Of a stretch of DNA of 64,000 nucleotides, positions 50,588-58,351 are shown one piece after another (position 1 is the stretch's first letter; every line of letters starts with the position of its first letter). This DNA is from Frateuria sp. Soil773 (GTDB lineage Bacteria > Pseudomonadota > Gammaproteobacteria > Xanthomonadales > Rhodanobacteraceae): contig NZ_LMSL01000006.1 in assembly GCF_001428405.1 (NCBI RefSeq), positions 46,310-110,309 on the forward strand, read 5' to 3'. The notes under the pieces were generated by a model, which saw nothing but the letters and a program-made list of their open reading frames with translations, searched no databases and was not told where the DNA came from. The position numbers were made by a program, and so were the translations under genes.

Positions 50588-51898
50588 ATGAAAGAATTCG
50601 AAGCCGAAATCACCGACCTCAGCCACGATGGCAAGGGCGTCGCCCGCATCGACGGCAAGGCCGTGTTCGTCAGCGGCGCGCTGCTCGGCGAGCAGGTGCG
50701 CCTGCGCATCCGCAAGCGCCACCGCAATTTCGACGAGGCCGAGGTGGCCGAGCTGCTCACCCGCTCGCCGCATCGGGTCGAGCCGAAGTGCCGGCATTTC
50801 GGCCAGTGCGGCGGCTGCTCGCTGCAGCACCTGGACGCCGAGGCGCAGATCGCGGTGAAGCAGCGCGCGCTGGCCGACAACTTCGCGCGGATCGGCAAGG
50901 TCGAGCCGCAGTCCTGGCTGCCGCCGCTCACCGACGAAGCCTGGGGCTATCGTCGCAAGGGGCGCCTGTCGGTGCGCGCGGTGGCGAAGAAGGGACGCGT
51001 GCTGGTCGGCTTCCGCGAGGAGAGCAACCCGCGCTTCGTCGCCGACATCGACCAGTGCGAAGTGGTGCATCCGGCGCTGGGGCCGAAGATCGGCCTGCTC
51101 GCCGAACTGATCGGCACGATGGACGCCGCCGCCGACATCGCGCAGATCGAGTTCGCCGCCGGCGACGACACGGTCGCCCTGGTGTTCCGCCACCTGCAGC
51201 CGCTGAGCGAGCGCGACCGCGCCGCGCTGGTCGGGTTCGGCCAGCGGCACGGCTTCGCCATCTACCTGCAGCCGGGCGGCATCAGCAGCGTGCATCCGCT
51301 GTGGCCGGAGCAGCCGCGGCTGGCCTTCCGCATCCCGGCCGGCGCGGACGCCGGCGACGTGGAGCTGGAGTTCCAGCCGCTGGACTTCGTGCAGGTCAAT
51401 GCCGGCATGAACCGCCGCATGCTGGCGCGCGCGCTGGAACTGCTCGACCCGCAGCCGGCCGACCGCGTGCTCGACCTGTTCTGCGGGCTGGGCAACTTCA
51501 CCCTGCCGCTGGCGCGCCGCGTCGCCGAGGTGGCGGGCGTGGAAGGCGAGCACGGGCTGGTGGCGCGGGCCGCCGACAATGCCGCGCGCAACGGCATCGC
51601 CAACGCGCGCTTCCACGTCGCCAACCTGTTCGAGGACCAGCGCGGCGCCGAGTGGGCACGCCAGCCCTGGGACAAGCTGCTGCTCGACCCGCCGCGTGCC
51701 GGCGCCGACAAGGTGCTCGACTACCTGCCGCACAAGGCGACGCAGCGCATCGTCTACGTCTCCTGCCACCCGGCCTCGCTGGCGCGCGACGCCGGCATCC
51801 TGGTGCACAGGCACGGCTTCCGGCTGGTTTCGGCGGGGGTGATGGACATGTTCCCGCATACGGCGCACGTGGAGTCGATTGCGCTGTTCGAGCGGTAA
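50588..51898 (+). CDS. rlmD: 23S rRNA m5U1939 methyltransferase
   Basis: A 436-residue SAM enzyme. An N-terminal TRAM RNA-binding domain (about 1-58) is followed by the iron-sulphur cluster cysteines C68, C74, C77 (CRHFGQCGGC) and C157. The SAM region is LDLFCGLGNFTLPLARR, the DPPRAGADKVLDYL block follows, and the nucleophile is C393 (VYVSCHPASLARD). All are at E. coli-like spacing. It is preceded by a short GC-rich hairpin (GCGCCCGGG...CCGGGCGCGCG) that may end the previous unit. Confidence 0.96.
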   Translation: MKEFEAEITDLSHDGKGVARIDGKAVFVSGALLGEQVRLRIRKRHRNFDEAEVAELLTRSPHRVEPKCRHFGQCGGCSLQHLDAEAQIAVKQRALADNFARIGKVEPQSWLPPLTDEAWGYRRKGRLSVRAVAKKGRVLVGFREESNPRFVADIDQCEVVHPALGPKIGLLAELIGTMDAAADIAQIEFAAGDDTVALVFRHLQPLSERDRAALVGFGQRHGFAIYLQPGGISSVHPLWPEQPRLAFRIPAGADAGDVELEFQPLDFVQVNAGMNRRMLARALELLDPQPADRVLDLFCGLGNFTLPLARRVAEVAGVEGEHGLVARAADNAARNGIANARFHVANLFEDQRGAEWARQPWDKLLLDPPRAGADKVLDYLPHKATQRIVYVSCHPASLARDAGILVHRHGFRLVSAGVMDMFPHTAHVESIALFER

Positions 51899-51937
51899 GA
51901 CCAGGGCATGGATCGGCGTTCCTGCTCCGATACTGGT

Positions 51938-51983
51938 ATTCCAGCACCGTCATTCCCGCCTCGCATTCCAGCACCGTCATTCC
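51938..51983. repeat. 27-base-period direct repeat at the edge of a REP-like cluster
   Basis: ATTCCAGCACCGTCATTCC occurs at 51938-51956 and again at 51965-51983. Only two copies exist; it appears to be a stuttered start of the REP-like element that follows. Confidence 0.8.
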
Positions 51984-52113
51984 GGCGGCTCTCAACGGCC
52001 GCAGGGCCGGTCAAGCCGGAATCCAGTGAAGCATGCGTGCACAGCACACGAAACAGGTTTTGCGTGCTTCGCACGAGCAGTCGACTGGATTCCGGCTTTC
52101 GCCGGAATGACGC
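51976..52113. repeat. REP-like pair: nested hairpin head and simple hairpin tail
   Basis: The head (51976-52026) has an outer stem TTCCGGC/GCCGGAA enclosing an inner stem CGGCC-GCAG-GGCCG, flanked by TCAA on both sides. The tail (52086-52111) is the inverted simple form TTCCGGC-TTTC-GCCGGAA ending ATGAC. Head and tail face each other across about 60 bases. Related heads are at 57885, 58005 and 63356 (inverted). Confidence 0.85.
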
Positions 52114-52170
52114 GCGGAGGCCATCCGCACCGCTCTTTGCCCGCACCGCCCTTCGAGAGACAAGACACCC

Positions 52171-52695
52171 ATGCCCATCGAGATCGAACGGAAATTCCTG
52201 CTGAGCGGCGACGGCTGGCGCGCCCGGGTGGAACGCAGCGAACGCATCGCGCAGGGCTACCTGGTCGGCGCGCAGGCGATCCATGACGGCAGCGCGCGCG
52301 CCTCGGTGCGGGTGCGCCGCAGCGGCGGGCGGGCATGGCTCAACGTCAAGGCCGCGCGGTTGGGCGTGGAGCGTGCCGAGTACGAAGTGCCGCTGCCGCC
52401 GGACGAGGCCGACGAGATGCTCGCCACACTGTGCGACGGCGTGCTGGAGAAGGTCCGCCACTACGCGACGGTCGATGGCGCGTTGTTCGAGATCGACGAG
52501 TTCCTGGGCGCCAACGCGGGCCTGGTGGTGGCCGAGATCGAGCTGCCGGCGGCCGACGCGCCGTTCCCGCGCCCGGACTGGCTGGGCCGCGAGGTGAGCG
52601 CGCTGGCGCGCTACTACAATGTCAACCTGATCGCGCACCCCTATGCCGAATGGTCGGCGGCCGAGCGCGAGGCCGCCGACGGAGAACCCGCCTGA
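52171..52695 (+). CDS. CYTH-domain protein (triphosphate tunnel fold)
   Basis: A 174-residue protein of the CYTH/triphosphate tunnel metalloenzyme superfamily. The defining EIERKFLL is at residues 4-11. Alternating basic and acidic strands (ARASVRVRRSGGRAWLNVK, ERAEYEVPLP, EKVRHYATVDGALFEIDEF) line the tunnel. Bacterial members of this size are usually inorganic triphosphatases; class IV adenylate cyclase is the alternative. It ends TGATG with nagZ, so the two are coupled. Confidence 0.9.
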   Translation: MPIEIERKFLLSGDGWRARVERSERIAQGYLVGAQAIHDGSARASVRVRRSGGRAWLNVKAARLGVERAEYEVPLPPDEADEMLATLCDGVLEKVRHYATVDGALFEIDEFLGANAGLVVAEIELPAADAPFPRPDWLGREVSALARYYNVNLIAHPYAEWSAAEREAADGEPA

Positions 52696-53711
52696 TGCTG
52701 CTGATCGGCCTGGCCGGCACCGAAGTCGCCGAGCATGAACGCGCCTGGCTCGCCGCGCCCGGCGTCGCCGGCGTGATCCTGTTCGCCCGCAACTACGCCA
52801 GCCGCGAGCAACTGCTCGCGCTCACCGGGGCCATCCGCGACACCGGCGGCGAGCACCTGCTGATCGCGGTGGACCAGGAAGGCGGCCCGGTGCAGCGCTT
52901 CCGCGACGGCTTCACCCGCCTGCCGGCGCTGTCCAGGATCGGCGCGGTCTACGACCGCGACCCGGAGGAGGCCGTCCGCCTGGCCGAGGAACACGCCTGG
53001 GTGATGGCGAGTGAATTGCGCGCCAGCGGCGTGGACTTCAGCTTCGCGCCGGTCGCGGACCTGGCGCGCGGCAACGCGGCGATCGGCCCGCGCGCCTTCC
53101 ACGCCGATCCCGAGGCGGCGGCCGAGCTGGCCGCCGCCTACGTGCGCGGCATGCACCTGGGCGGCATGGCCGCGGTGCTCAAGCATTTCCCCGGCCACGG
53201 CTCGGTCGCGGCCGACACGCACAAGGCGAAGGCGGTCGACCCGCGCGACCTGGACGCCATCCGCGCCGCCGACCTGCGCCCGTTCGCCGAGGCGATGGCG
53301 GCGCATGCCGAGGCGGTGATGATGGCCCACGTCGTCTATCCCGCCGTGGACACGCAGCCGGCCGGCTACTCGCCGGCGTGGATCGGGCAGGTGCTGCGCC
53401 GGGAACTGGGTTTCGCCGGCGTGGTGATCAGCGACGACATCAGCATGGCCGCGGCGGGCGTGGCCGGCAGCGTGGCCGGCCGCGTGCAGGCGCATCTGGC
53501 GGCCGGCTGCGACCTGGTGCTGGCCTGCTTCCCGGACGTGGTGGAGGAGGCGATCGCCGCCGTGCCCGCGCCGCCGGCCGACGCGGCCGGAAAGCTGGCG
53601 CCGCTGCGCGGCGCCGTCGGTGCCACCTGGGCCGGACTGCTCGACAACCCGCAGCGCGACCGCTTCGTCGCGCGCATCACGGCGCTCGATAGCCACGAGG
53701 GAAACGCATGA
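52695..53711 (+). CDS. nagZ: Beta-N-acetylhexosaminidase NagZ
   Basis: A 338-residue cytoplasmic glycoside hydrolase (family 3) that removes N-acetylglucosamine from anhydro-muropeptides during wall recycling. Motifs: LLIAVDQEGGPVQRF, VAAVLKHFPGHGSVAADTH-type loop (KHFPGHGSVAADTHKAKA, with the catalytic histidine) and the nucleophile aspartate in GVVISDDISMAAA. No signal peptide. It overlaps both neighbours (TGATG with the CYTH gene, ATGA with hpt). Confidence 0.95.
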   Translation: MLLIGLAGTEVAEHERAWLAAPGVAGVILFARNYASREQLLALTGAIRDTGGEHLLIAVDQEGGPVQRFRDGFTRLPALSRIGAVYDRDPEEAVRLAEEHAWVMASELRASGVDFSFAPVADLARGNAAIGPRAFHADPEAAAELAAAYVRGMHLGGMAAVLKHFPGHGSVAADTHKAKAVDPRDLDAIRAADLRPFAEAMAAHAEAVMMAHVVYPAVDTQPAGYSPAWIGQVLRRELGFAGVVISDDISMAAAGVAGSVAGRVQAHLAAGCDLVLACFPDVVEEAIAAVPAPPADAAGKLAPLRGAVGATWAGLLDNPQRDRFVARITALDSHEGNA

Positions 53712-54256
53712 CCACTCCAAACCCGTCGCTGGCCGATGCGCTGGCCCATGCCGATGTCCTGTTCGAGCGCGCCGAGCTGGAAAGCGTGATCGCCGACCTG
53801 GGCCGGCAGATCGACGCCGCGCTGGACGGCGAGCGCGCAGTGTTCCTCACCGTGATGAACGGCGCGCTGATGTTCGCCGGCCAGCTCGCGCTGTCGATCC
53901 GCACCGACCTGGAATTCGACTACGTGCACGCCACCCGCTACCGCGGCGCCACCAGCGGCAGCGAGCTGCACTGGCTGCGCGAGCCGGCGGCCGAGCTGCG
54001 CGGGCGCACCGTGCTGCTGGTGGACGACATCCTCGACGAGGGCCATACGCTGAAGGCGGTGCGCGACGACTGCCTGCGCCGCGGTGCCAGGCGCGTGCTG
54101 ATCGCCAGCCTGTGCAGCAAGCGGCACGACCGCGTGGTCGAGGGCATCGCCTCCGACTTCAACGGCGTCGAGCTGCCCGACCGCTACGTGTTCGGCTACG
54201 GCATGGATTACCACGAACAGGGCCGCAACCTGCCGGCCATCTACGCGCTGCGCTGA
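53708..54256 (+). CDS. hpt: Hypoxanthine-guanine phosphoribosyltransferase
   Basis: A 182-residue purine salvage enzyme converting hypoxanthine or guanine plus PRPP to IMP or GMP. The PRPP loop is VLLVDDILDEGHTL, and the purine-binding end is LPDRYVFGYGMDYHEQGRNLPAIY. The flexible-loop region is VHATRYRGATSGSEL. It is coupled to nagZ and followed, 23 bases later, by the FMN reductase and then mtnP, whose product hypoxanthine it can use. Confidence 0.93.
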   Translation: MTTPNPSLADALAHADVLFERAELESVIADLGRQIDAALDGERAVFLTVMNGALMFAGQLALSIRTDLEFDYVHATRYRGATSGSELHWLREPAAELRGRTVLLVDDILDEGHTLKAVRDDCLRRGARRVLIASLCSKRHDRVVEGIASDFNGVELPDRYVFGYGMDYHEQGRNLPAIYALR

Positions 54257-54279
54257 ATCCGGCGCCACCGGAGCTTTGC

Positions 54280-54822
54280 ATGGTCATCCTCGGTATTTCC
54301 GGCAGCCTGCGCCGGGCCTCGTTCAACACCGCGCTGCTGCACGCCGCGCGGGAAATGCTGCCGGCGGGTACGCGCCTCGCCATCCATGACCTGCACGGCC
54401 TGCCGCTGTTCGACCAGGACGTGGAGGAGCAGGGCGACCCCGCGCCGGTCGCCGCGCTGAAGGACGCGGTGGCGCAGGCCGACGCCCTGCTGCTGGCCTG
54501 TCCCGAATACAACGGCGGCATCACCGGCGTGCTGAAGAACGCCATCGACTGGGTCTCGCGCCCCGGCATCGCGCGACCCGCCGCGCCGCTGGCCGGCAAG
54601 CGGGTATGCATTGCCGGTGCCAGCCCGGGCGCCACCGGCACGGTGCGCGCGCAGGACCAGTTGCGGCTGGTCCTGCGCCGGGCCGGCGCGGTGGTCGAGC
54701 CGCAGGGCGAGGTGCTGGTGTTCCAGGCGCATACCAAGATCGTCGACGGCCGGCTGGCCGACGAGCGTACCCGCGAACTGCTGGCGCGCCACCTCCGCAA
54801 CTTCCTCGGAACCTTCCCATGA
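54280..54822 (+). CDS. NADPH-dependent FMN reductase family protein
   Basis: A 180-residue flavodoxin-fold oxidoreductase (ChrR/YieF/AzoR-like group). The FMN phosphate loop is ILGISGSLRRASFNTALL, and CPEYNGGITGVLKNAIDWVSRP is the family signature. Members reduce quinones, chromate or azo compounds in vitro; the natural substrate is unclear. It ends ATGA with mtnP. Confidence 0.92.
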   Translation: MVILGISGSLRRASFNTALLHAAREMLPAGTRLAIHDLHGLPLFDQDVEEQGDPAPVAALKDAVAQADALLLACPEYNGGITGVLKNAIDWVSRPGIARPAAPLAGKRVCIAGASPGATGTVRAQDQLRLVLRRAGAVVEPQGEVLVFQAHTKIVDGRLADERTRELLARHLRNFLGTFP

Positions 54823-55571
54823 GCATCCCTTCGATCAGCCTGGCCGTGATCGGCGGCAGCGGCCTGTACGACTTCCCCGGCCTGCTGGACCCCGTGCGGC
54901 ACCGCATCGACACCCCCTACGGCCCGGCTTCCGGCGACGTGGTGGCGGGCGGCTTCGCCGGCAAGCGCATCGCCTTCCTGGCGCGCCACGGCGAGAGCCA
55001 CACCCTGCCGCCGCACCGGGTGAACTACCGGGCGAACCTGTGGGCGCTGCACAGCCTGGGCGCGCGGCGGGTGATCGGCGTGAATGCGGTGGGCGGCATC
55101 CGCGACGACATGGGGCCGCGGACCATCGTGGTGCCCGACCAGGTCATCGACTACACCCACGGCCGCTTCACCAGCTTCTGCGACGTGGAAGGCGCCGAGG
55201 TGAAGCACATCGACTTCAGCGAGCCGTACACGGCCTCGCTGCGGCGCGAGCTGCTGGCCGCGGCCGCCCGGGCCGGCATCGCCGCGATCGACGGCGGATG
55301 CTACGGCGCCACCCAGGGCCCGCGCCTGGAGACCCGCGCGGAGATCGCCCGCATGAAGCGCGACGGCTGCGACCTGGTGGGCATGACCGGCATGCCCGAA
55401 GCGGCGCTGGCCCGCGAGCTGGAGCTGGACTACGCCTGCCTGGCGCTGGTGGCGAACTTCGCCGCCGGCTGCGGCGACGAGGAGGAGATCAGCATCGAGG
55501 AGATCTTCGCGCACCTGGCCGCGGCCACCGCCGAGGTGCCGAACCTGCTGCGGGTCATGCTGGCAGGGTGA
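54819..55571 (+). CDS. mtnP: S-methyl-5'-thioinosine phosphorylase
   Basis: A 250-residue class II purine nucleoside phosphorylase. It begins AVIGGSGLYDFPGL and has LARHGESHTLPPHRVNYRANLW, TQGPRLETRAEIARM and GMTGMPEAALARELEL. In the base-binding loop it has VANFAAG, with asparagine where adenosine-type MTAPs have aspartate. That favours 6-oxopurine substrates such as methylthioinosine, as for the Pseudomonas enzyme, which is also encoded beside nagZ. The products would be methylthioribose-1-phosphate and hypoxanthine. The symbol follows family usage. Confidence 0.88.
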   Translation: MSIPSISLAVIGGSGLYDFPGLLDPVRHRIDTPYGPASGDVVAGGFAGKRIAFLARHGESHTLPPHRVNYRANLWALHSLGARRVIGVNAVGGIRDDMGPRTIVVPDQVIDYTHGRFTSFCDVEGAEVKHIDFSEPYTASLRRELLAAAARAGIAAIDGGCYGATQGPRLETRAEIARMKRDGCDLVGMTGMPEAALARELELDYACLALVANFAAGCGDEEEISIEEIFAHLAAATAEVPNLLRVMLAG

Positions 55572-55611
55572 GCGGCCAGGAACCGGCCTGCCGCACTACC
55601 GGGTAGCCAAT

Positions 55612-55640
55612 TTGCGATACTGGTAAATCTTCCATATTGC
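55612..55640 (+). promoter_or_regulatory. Candidate cold-shock gene promoter
   Basis: TTGCGA (55612-55617) and TATTGC (55635-55640) are 17 bases apart, giving a leader of about 110 bases. A second arrangement, TTGCGC (55637-55642) with TGATAC (55660-55665), is equally spaced. The leader holds the near-inverted repeat TTTCCCTTG / CAAGGGGAA (55666-55700). Confidence 0.45.
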
Positions 55641-55758
55641 GCTTTGCCCATAAACATGCTGATACTTTCCCTTGTGCCAGGAGCGGCGGACCAAGGGGAA
55701 CATGGTGGTCAGCACAGAAGCCTTGGTGCATCCAGTCCATGATTCAGAGGTTCACGCA

Positions 55759-55965
55759 ATGCGTTTCGGTACGGTCAAATGGTTCAACGACGCCAAGGGT
55801 TTCGGCTTCATCGCACCTGAGGACGGTGGGGAGGACGTGTTCGTCCATTTCTCGGCGATCAATTCCAAGGGCTTCCGCAGCCTGCAGGAAGGCCAGCGCG
55901 TGAAGTTCGAAGTCACCACGGGCCCCAAGGGCGCGCAGGCTTCGGGCGTGGAAATCGCTGCCTGA
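55759..55965 (+). CDS. Cold-shock domain protein (CspA family)
   Basis: A 68-residue single-strand nucleic-acid chaperone. It has the complete fold with RNP1 KGFGFIAP and RNP2 VFVHFSAI, and [14 protein letters not shown] at the start. AGAGG seven bases before the ATG is the ribosome-binding site. The long, structured leader suggests post-transcriptional control, as for cspA, but whether it is cold-induced cannot be told from the sequence. A longer frame opening at 55672 is not the likely start. Confidence 0.95.
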   Translation: MRFGTVKWFNDAKGFGFIAPEDGGEDVFVHFSAINSKGFRSLQEGQRVKFEVTTGPKGAQASGVEIAA

Positions 55966-55997
55966 TCAGCTAGTCACCTTGTCGTGATGTAGAAAGG

Positions 55998-56026
55998 AAA
56001 CCCCGCACACCGTGCGGGGTTTTTTG
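55998..56026 (+). terminator. Terminator after the cold-shock gene
   Basis: The stem CCCCGCAC/GTGCGGGG with a three-base loop is followed by six T residues; flanking A residues extend the stem. Confidence 0.93.
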
Positions 56027-56048
56027 TTTTTCGCCCGGGAGAAGGTTG

Positions 56049-57089
56049 ATGGTCGATCGCAGAAATTTCCTCAAGGCATCCCTGCTGGGTGCCTCGGCCA
56101 CCGCCCTGGCCATGGGCGGCAAACTCGCGGCCCGGGCGGCAACGCCGGCCCGCGCCGCCGCCGGCGCGCGGGTGGTCTCCACCTGGGACTTCGGCGTGGC
56201 CGCGAACCAGGCGGCCTGGGGCGTGCTCGGCAAGGGCGGCCACGCGCTGGACGCCGTCGAGATCGGCGTGCAGGTGCCCGAGTCGGACCTGAAGAACCAC
56301 AGCGTGGGCAAGGGCGGCTACCCGGACCGCGACGGCCGGGTCACCCTGGACGCCAGCATCATGGACGCCGAGGGCAATTGCGGCGCGGTGGCCGCGATCG
56401 AGCACATCGCGCACCCGATCTCGGTGGCGCGGCGGGTGATGGAGCGCACCCCGCACGTGCTGCTGGTCGGCGACGGCGCCCTGCAGTTCGCGCTGGAGCA
56501 GGGCTTCGCCAGGGAGAACCTGCTCACCCCGGAAGCCGAGCAGGCCTGGCACGAGTGGCTGAAGACCGCGCACTACCAGCCGTCGATCAACAGCGAGGTG
56601 CGCGACTACGGCAAGACCGGCCGCCCCGGCGGCAAGGACAACCACGACACCATCGGCATGCTGGCGCTGGACGCGCACGGCAGGCTCGCCGGCGCCTGCA
56701 CCACCAGCGGCATGGCGTGGAAGCTGCACGGGCGCGTCGGCGACAGTCCGATCATCGGCGCCGGCCTGTACGTGGACGGCGAGGTCGGCGGCGCCACCTC
56801 GACCGGCGTGGGCGAGGAGGTGATCCGCAACGCCGGCAGCTTCCTGGTGGTCGAGCTGATGCGCCAGGGCCGCTCGCCGCACGAGGCCTGCAAGGAGGCG
56901 GTGATGCGCATCGTCAGGAAGCGCCGCGAGGCTTCCAAGACCTTGCAGGTCGGCTTCCTGGCGATGAACCGCGACGGCGAGGTCGGCGCGTACGCGATCC
57001 AGCGCGGCTTCTCCTACGCCGTATGCGATGCGAAGAAGCAGGACGGCCTGCTTCCCTCGCAGAGCGTCTACACGACGAACTACTCGTGA
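56049..57089 (+). CDS. Tat-exported N4-(beta-N-acetylglucosaminyl)-L-asparaginase-like hydrolase
   Basis: A 346-residue Ntn-hydrolase of the glycosylasparaginase type, made as a precursor that cleaves itself before a threonine. The twin-arginine signal is DRRNFLKASLLGASA, so export is by Tat. The catalytic threonine is about T201 in DNHDTIGMLALD, and GACTTSGMAWKLHGRVGDSP and GAGLYVDGEVGGATSTG are family blocks. The ATG at 56049 follows GAAGG. Its stop overlaps the GTG start of cutC (GTGA). Confidence 0.92.
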   Translation: MVDRRNFLKASLLGASATALAMGGKLAARAATPARAAAGARVVSTWDFGVAANQAAWGVLGKGGHALDAVEIGVQVPESDLKNHSVGKGGYPDRDGRVTLDASIMDAEGNCGAVAAIEHIAHPISVARRVMERTPHVLLVGDGALQFALEQGFARENLLTPEAEQAWHEWLKTAHYQPSINSEVRDYGKTGRPGGKDNHDTIGMLALDAHGRLAGACTTSGMAWKLHGRVGDSPIIGAGLYVDGEVGGATSTGVGEEVIRNAGSFLVVELMRQGRSPHEACKEAVMRIVRKRREASKTLQVGFLAMNRDGEVGAYAIQRGFSYAVCDAKKQDGLLPSQSVYTTNYS

Positions 57090-57811
57090 TCCTGGAAATC
57101 GCCGCGAACTCGGTGGCCTCCGCGCTGGCGGCGCAGGAAGGCGGGGCCGGCCGGGTCGAACTCTGCACGGCGCTGGAACTGGGCGGGCTGACCCCTTCGC
57201 ATGCGCAGATCGCGCTGGCGCGGGAGCGCCTGCGCATTCCCCTGTACGTGCTGATCCGTCCGCGCGCCGGCGACTTCCTCTACGACGGGCTGGAGCGCGA
57301 GCAGATGCTGCGCGACGTGGAGACCTGCGTGGCCCTGGGCTGCGACGGCGTGGTGCTGGGCGCGCTCGATGCCGAGGGCAACGTGGACGTGCCCGGTTGC
57401 CGCGCCCTGGTCGCCGCCGCCGGTCCGCTGGGCGTGACCTTCCACCGCGCCTTCGACCTCAGCCGCGACCCCGCACAGGCGCTGGAAGACCTCGTCGCGC
57501 TCGGCTGCGAGCGCGTGCTGACCTCGGGTGCGCAGGCCAGCGCCATGGAAGGCGCCGCGCTGATCCGCGACCTCGTCGTGCAGGCGCACGGACGCCTGGC
57601 CGTGATGCCCGGCGCCGGCGTCGCCGCGCAGAACGTCGCGGCCCTGGCCGTGGCTACCGGCGCCAGCGAATTCCACGCCTCCGCCAAGCGCCAGTGGCCC
57701 TCCGCCATGCGCCACCGGCGGGGACGGCTGGCCGACATGGAAGCCGGCGAGCTGCGCAGCGACGTGGAGCAGGTGCGCGCACTGGCCGATGTGCTGCGAG
57801 CGATGGCGTAG
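57086..57811 (+). CDS. cutC: CutC family protein
   Basis: A 241-residue TIM-barrel protein once linked to copper homeostasis; that link is now doubted. Family motifs: LEIAANSVASALAAQEGGAGRVELC, the GGLTPSHAQIALARE stretch, VLIRPRAGDFLY, and FHRAFDLSRDPAQALEDL. MPGAGVAAQNVAAL follows. Translation starts at a GTG inside the stop of the asparaginase gene. Downstream is a 540-base spacer with REP-like elements. Confidence 0.93.
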   Translation: MILEIAANSVASALAAQEGGAGRVELCTALELGGLTPSHAQIALARERLRIPLYVLIRPRAGDFLYDGLEREQMLRDVETCVALGCDGVVLGALDAEGNVDVPGCRALVAAAGPLGVTFHRAFDLSRDPAQALEDLVALGCERVLTSGAQASAMEGAALIRDLVVQAHGRLAVMPGAGVAAQNVAALAVATGASEFHASAKRQWPSAMRHRRGRLADMEAGELRSDVEQVRALADVLRAMA

Positions 57812-57884
57812 CGTTCTGCGCGGCGCGAACGGCCCGTAGCAAAACGTTGCCCGCATAAGTTCAAAGAACCGTATTCCCCAGCCC

Positions 57885-58183
57885 GTCATCCCAGCGAGGC
57901 GCTTTTCAACAGCCGAAGGGCTGGTCAAGCCGGGATCCAGCGGCTTGAATCCACCGTGGCACAAAGACACTGGATCTCGGCTTTCGCCGGAACGAACTCG
58001 GCTCGTCATCCCAGCGAGGCGCTTTTCAACAGCCGAAGGGCTGGTCAAGCTGGGATCCAGCGCCTCGAATCCCCCAAAAGCGCCAAGCCACCACCAACCC
58101 TTCCTCCCGGCAAAGCCGACAGCCGTTACCTCGAGGCTGCGAAGAAGCAAAGGCGCTGGGTTCCGGCTTTTGCCGGAACGACG
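57885..58183. repeat. Tandem REP-like units with nested hairpins
   Basis: Two heads of 58 bases (57885-57942 and 58005-58062) start exactly 120 bases apart and differ at one position. Each has an outer stem around CCCAGC (paired in copy two with GCTGGG; one mismatch in copy one) and an inner stem CAGCC-GAAG-GGCTG. Each is followed by an inverted simple hairpin tail (57970-57995 and 58156-58183). They fill most of the gap between cutC and fabV; the rest (57812-57884, 58184-58351) shows nothing recognisable before the fabV ribosome-binding site. Confidence 0.88.
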
Positions 58184-58351
58184 GCGTGGCGATACGGTGG
58201 TATTAAAGGCGCCCGGCATCAGATTCCCCGGCAGCCATCGAGACCGCCTACGGCAGCGAGCCCCTATGGCTGGCAACCTCCCTACGGCAGCGCACGGAAC
58301 CCCCACTTGGTTAAGATGCCGGCTTGTGCCTTTGCCCGCAGGAGCTGTCGC

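Noticed and set aside
51938-51983. Possible CRISPR array start
   Set aside because: Only two copies of a short repeat with an 8-base gap, no spacers and no cas genes.
55672-55758. Longer 97-residue start for the cold-shock protein
   Set aside because: The extra 29 residues lie in the structured leader and do not match the family; the ATG at 55759 has a good ribosome-binding site.
57885-58183. Possible mobile insertion sequence
   Set aside because: No transposase and no target-site duplication; hairpin units fit REP/BIME-like elements.
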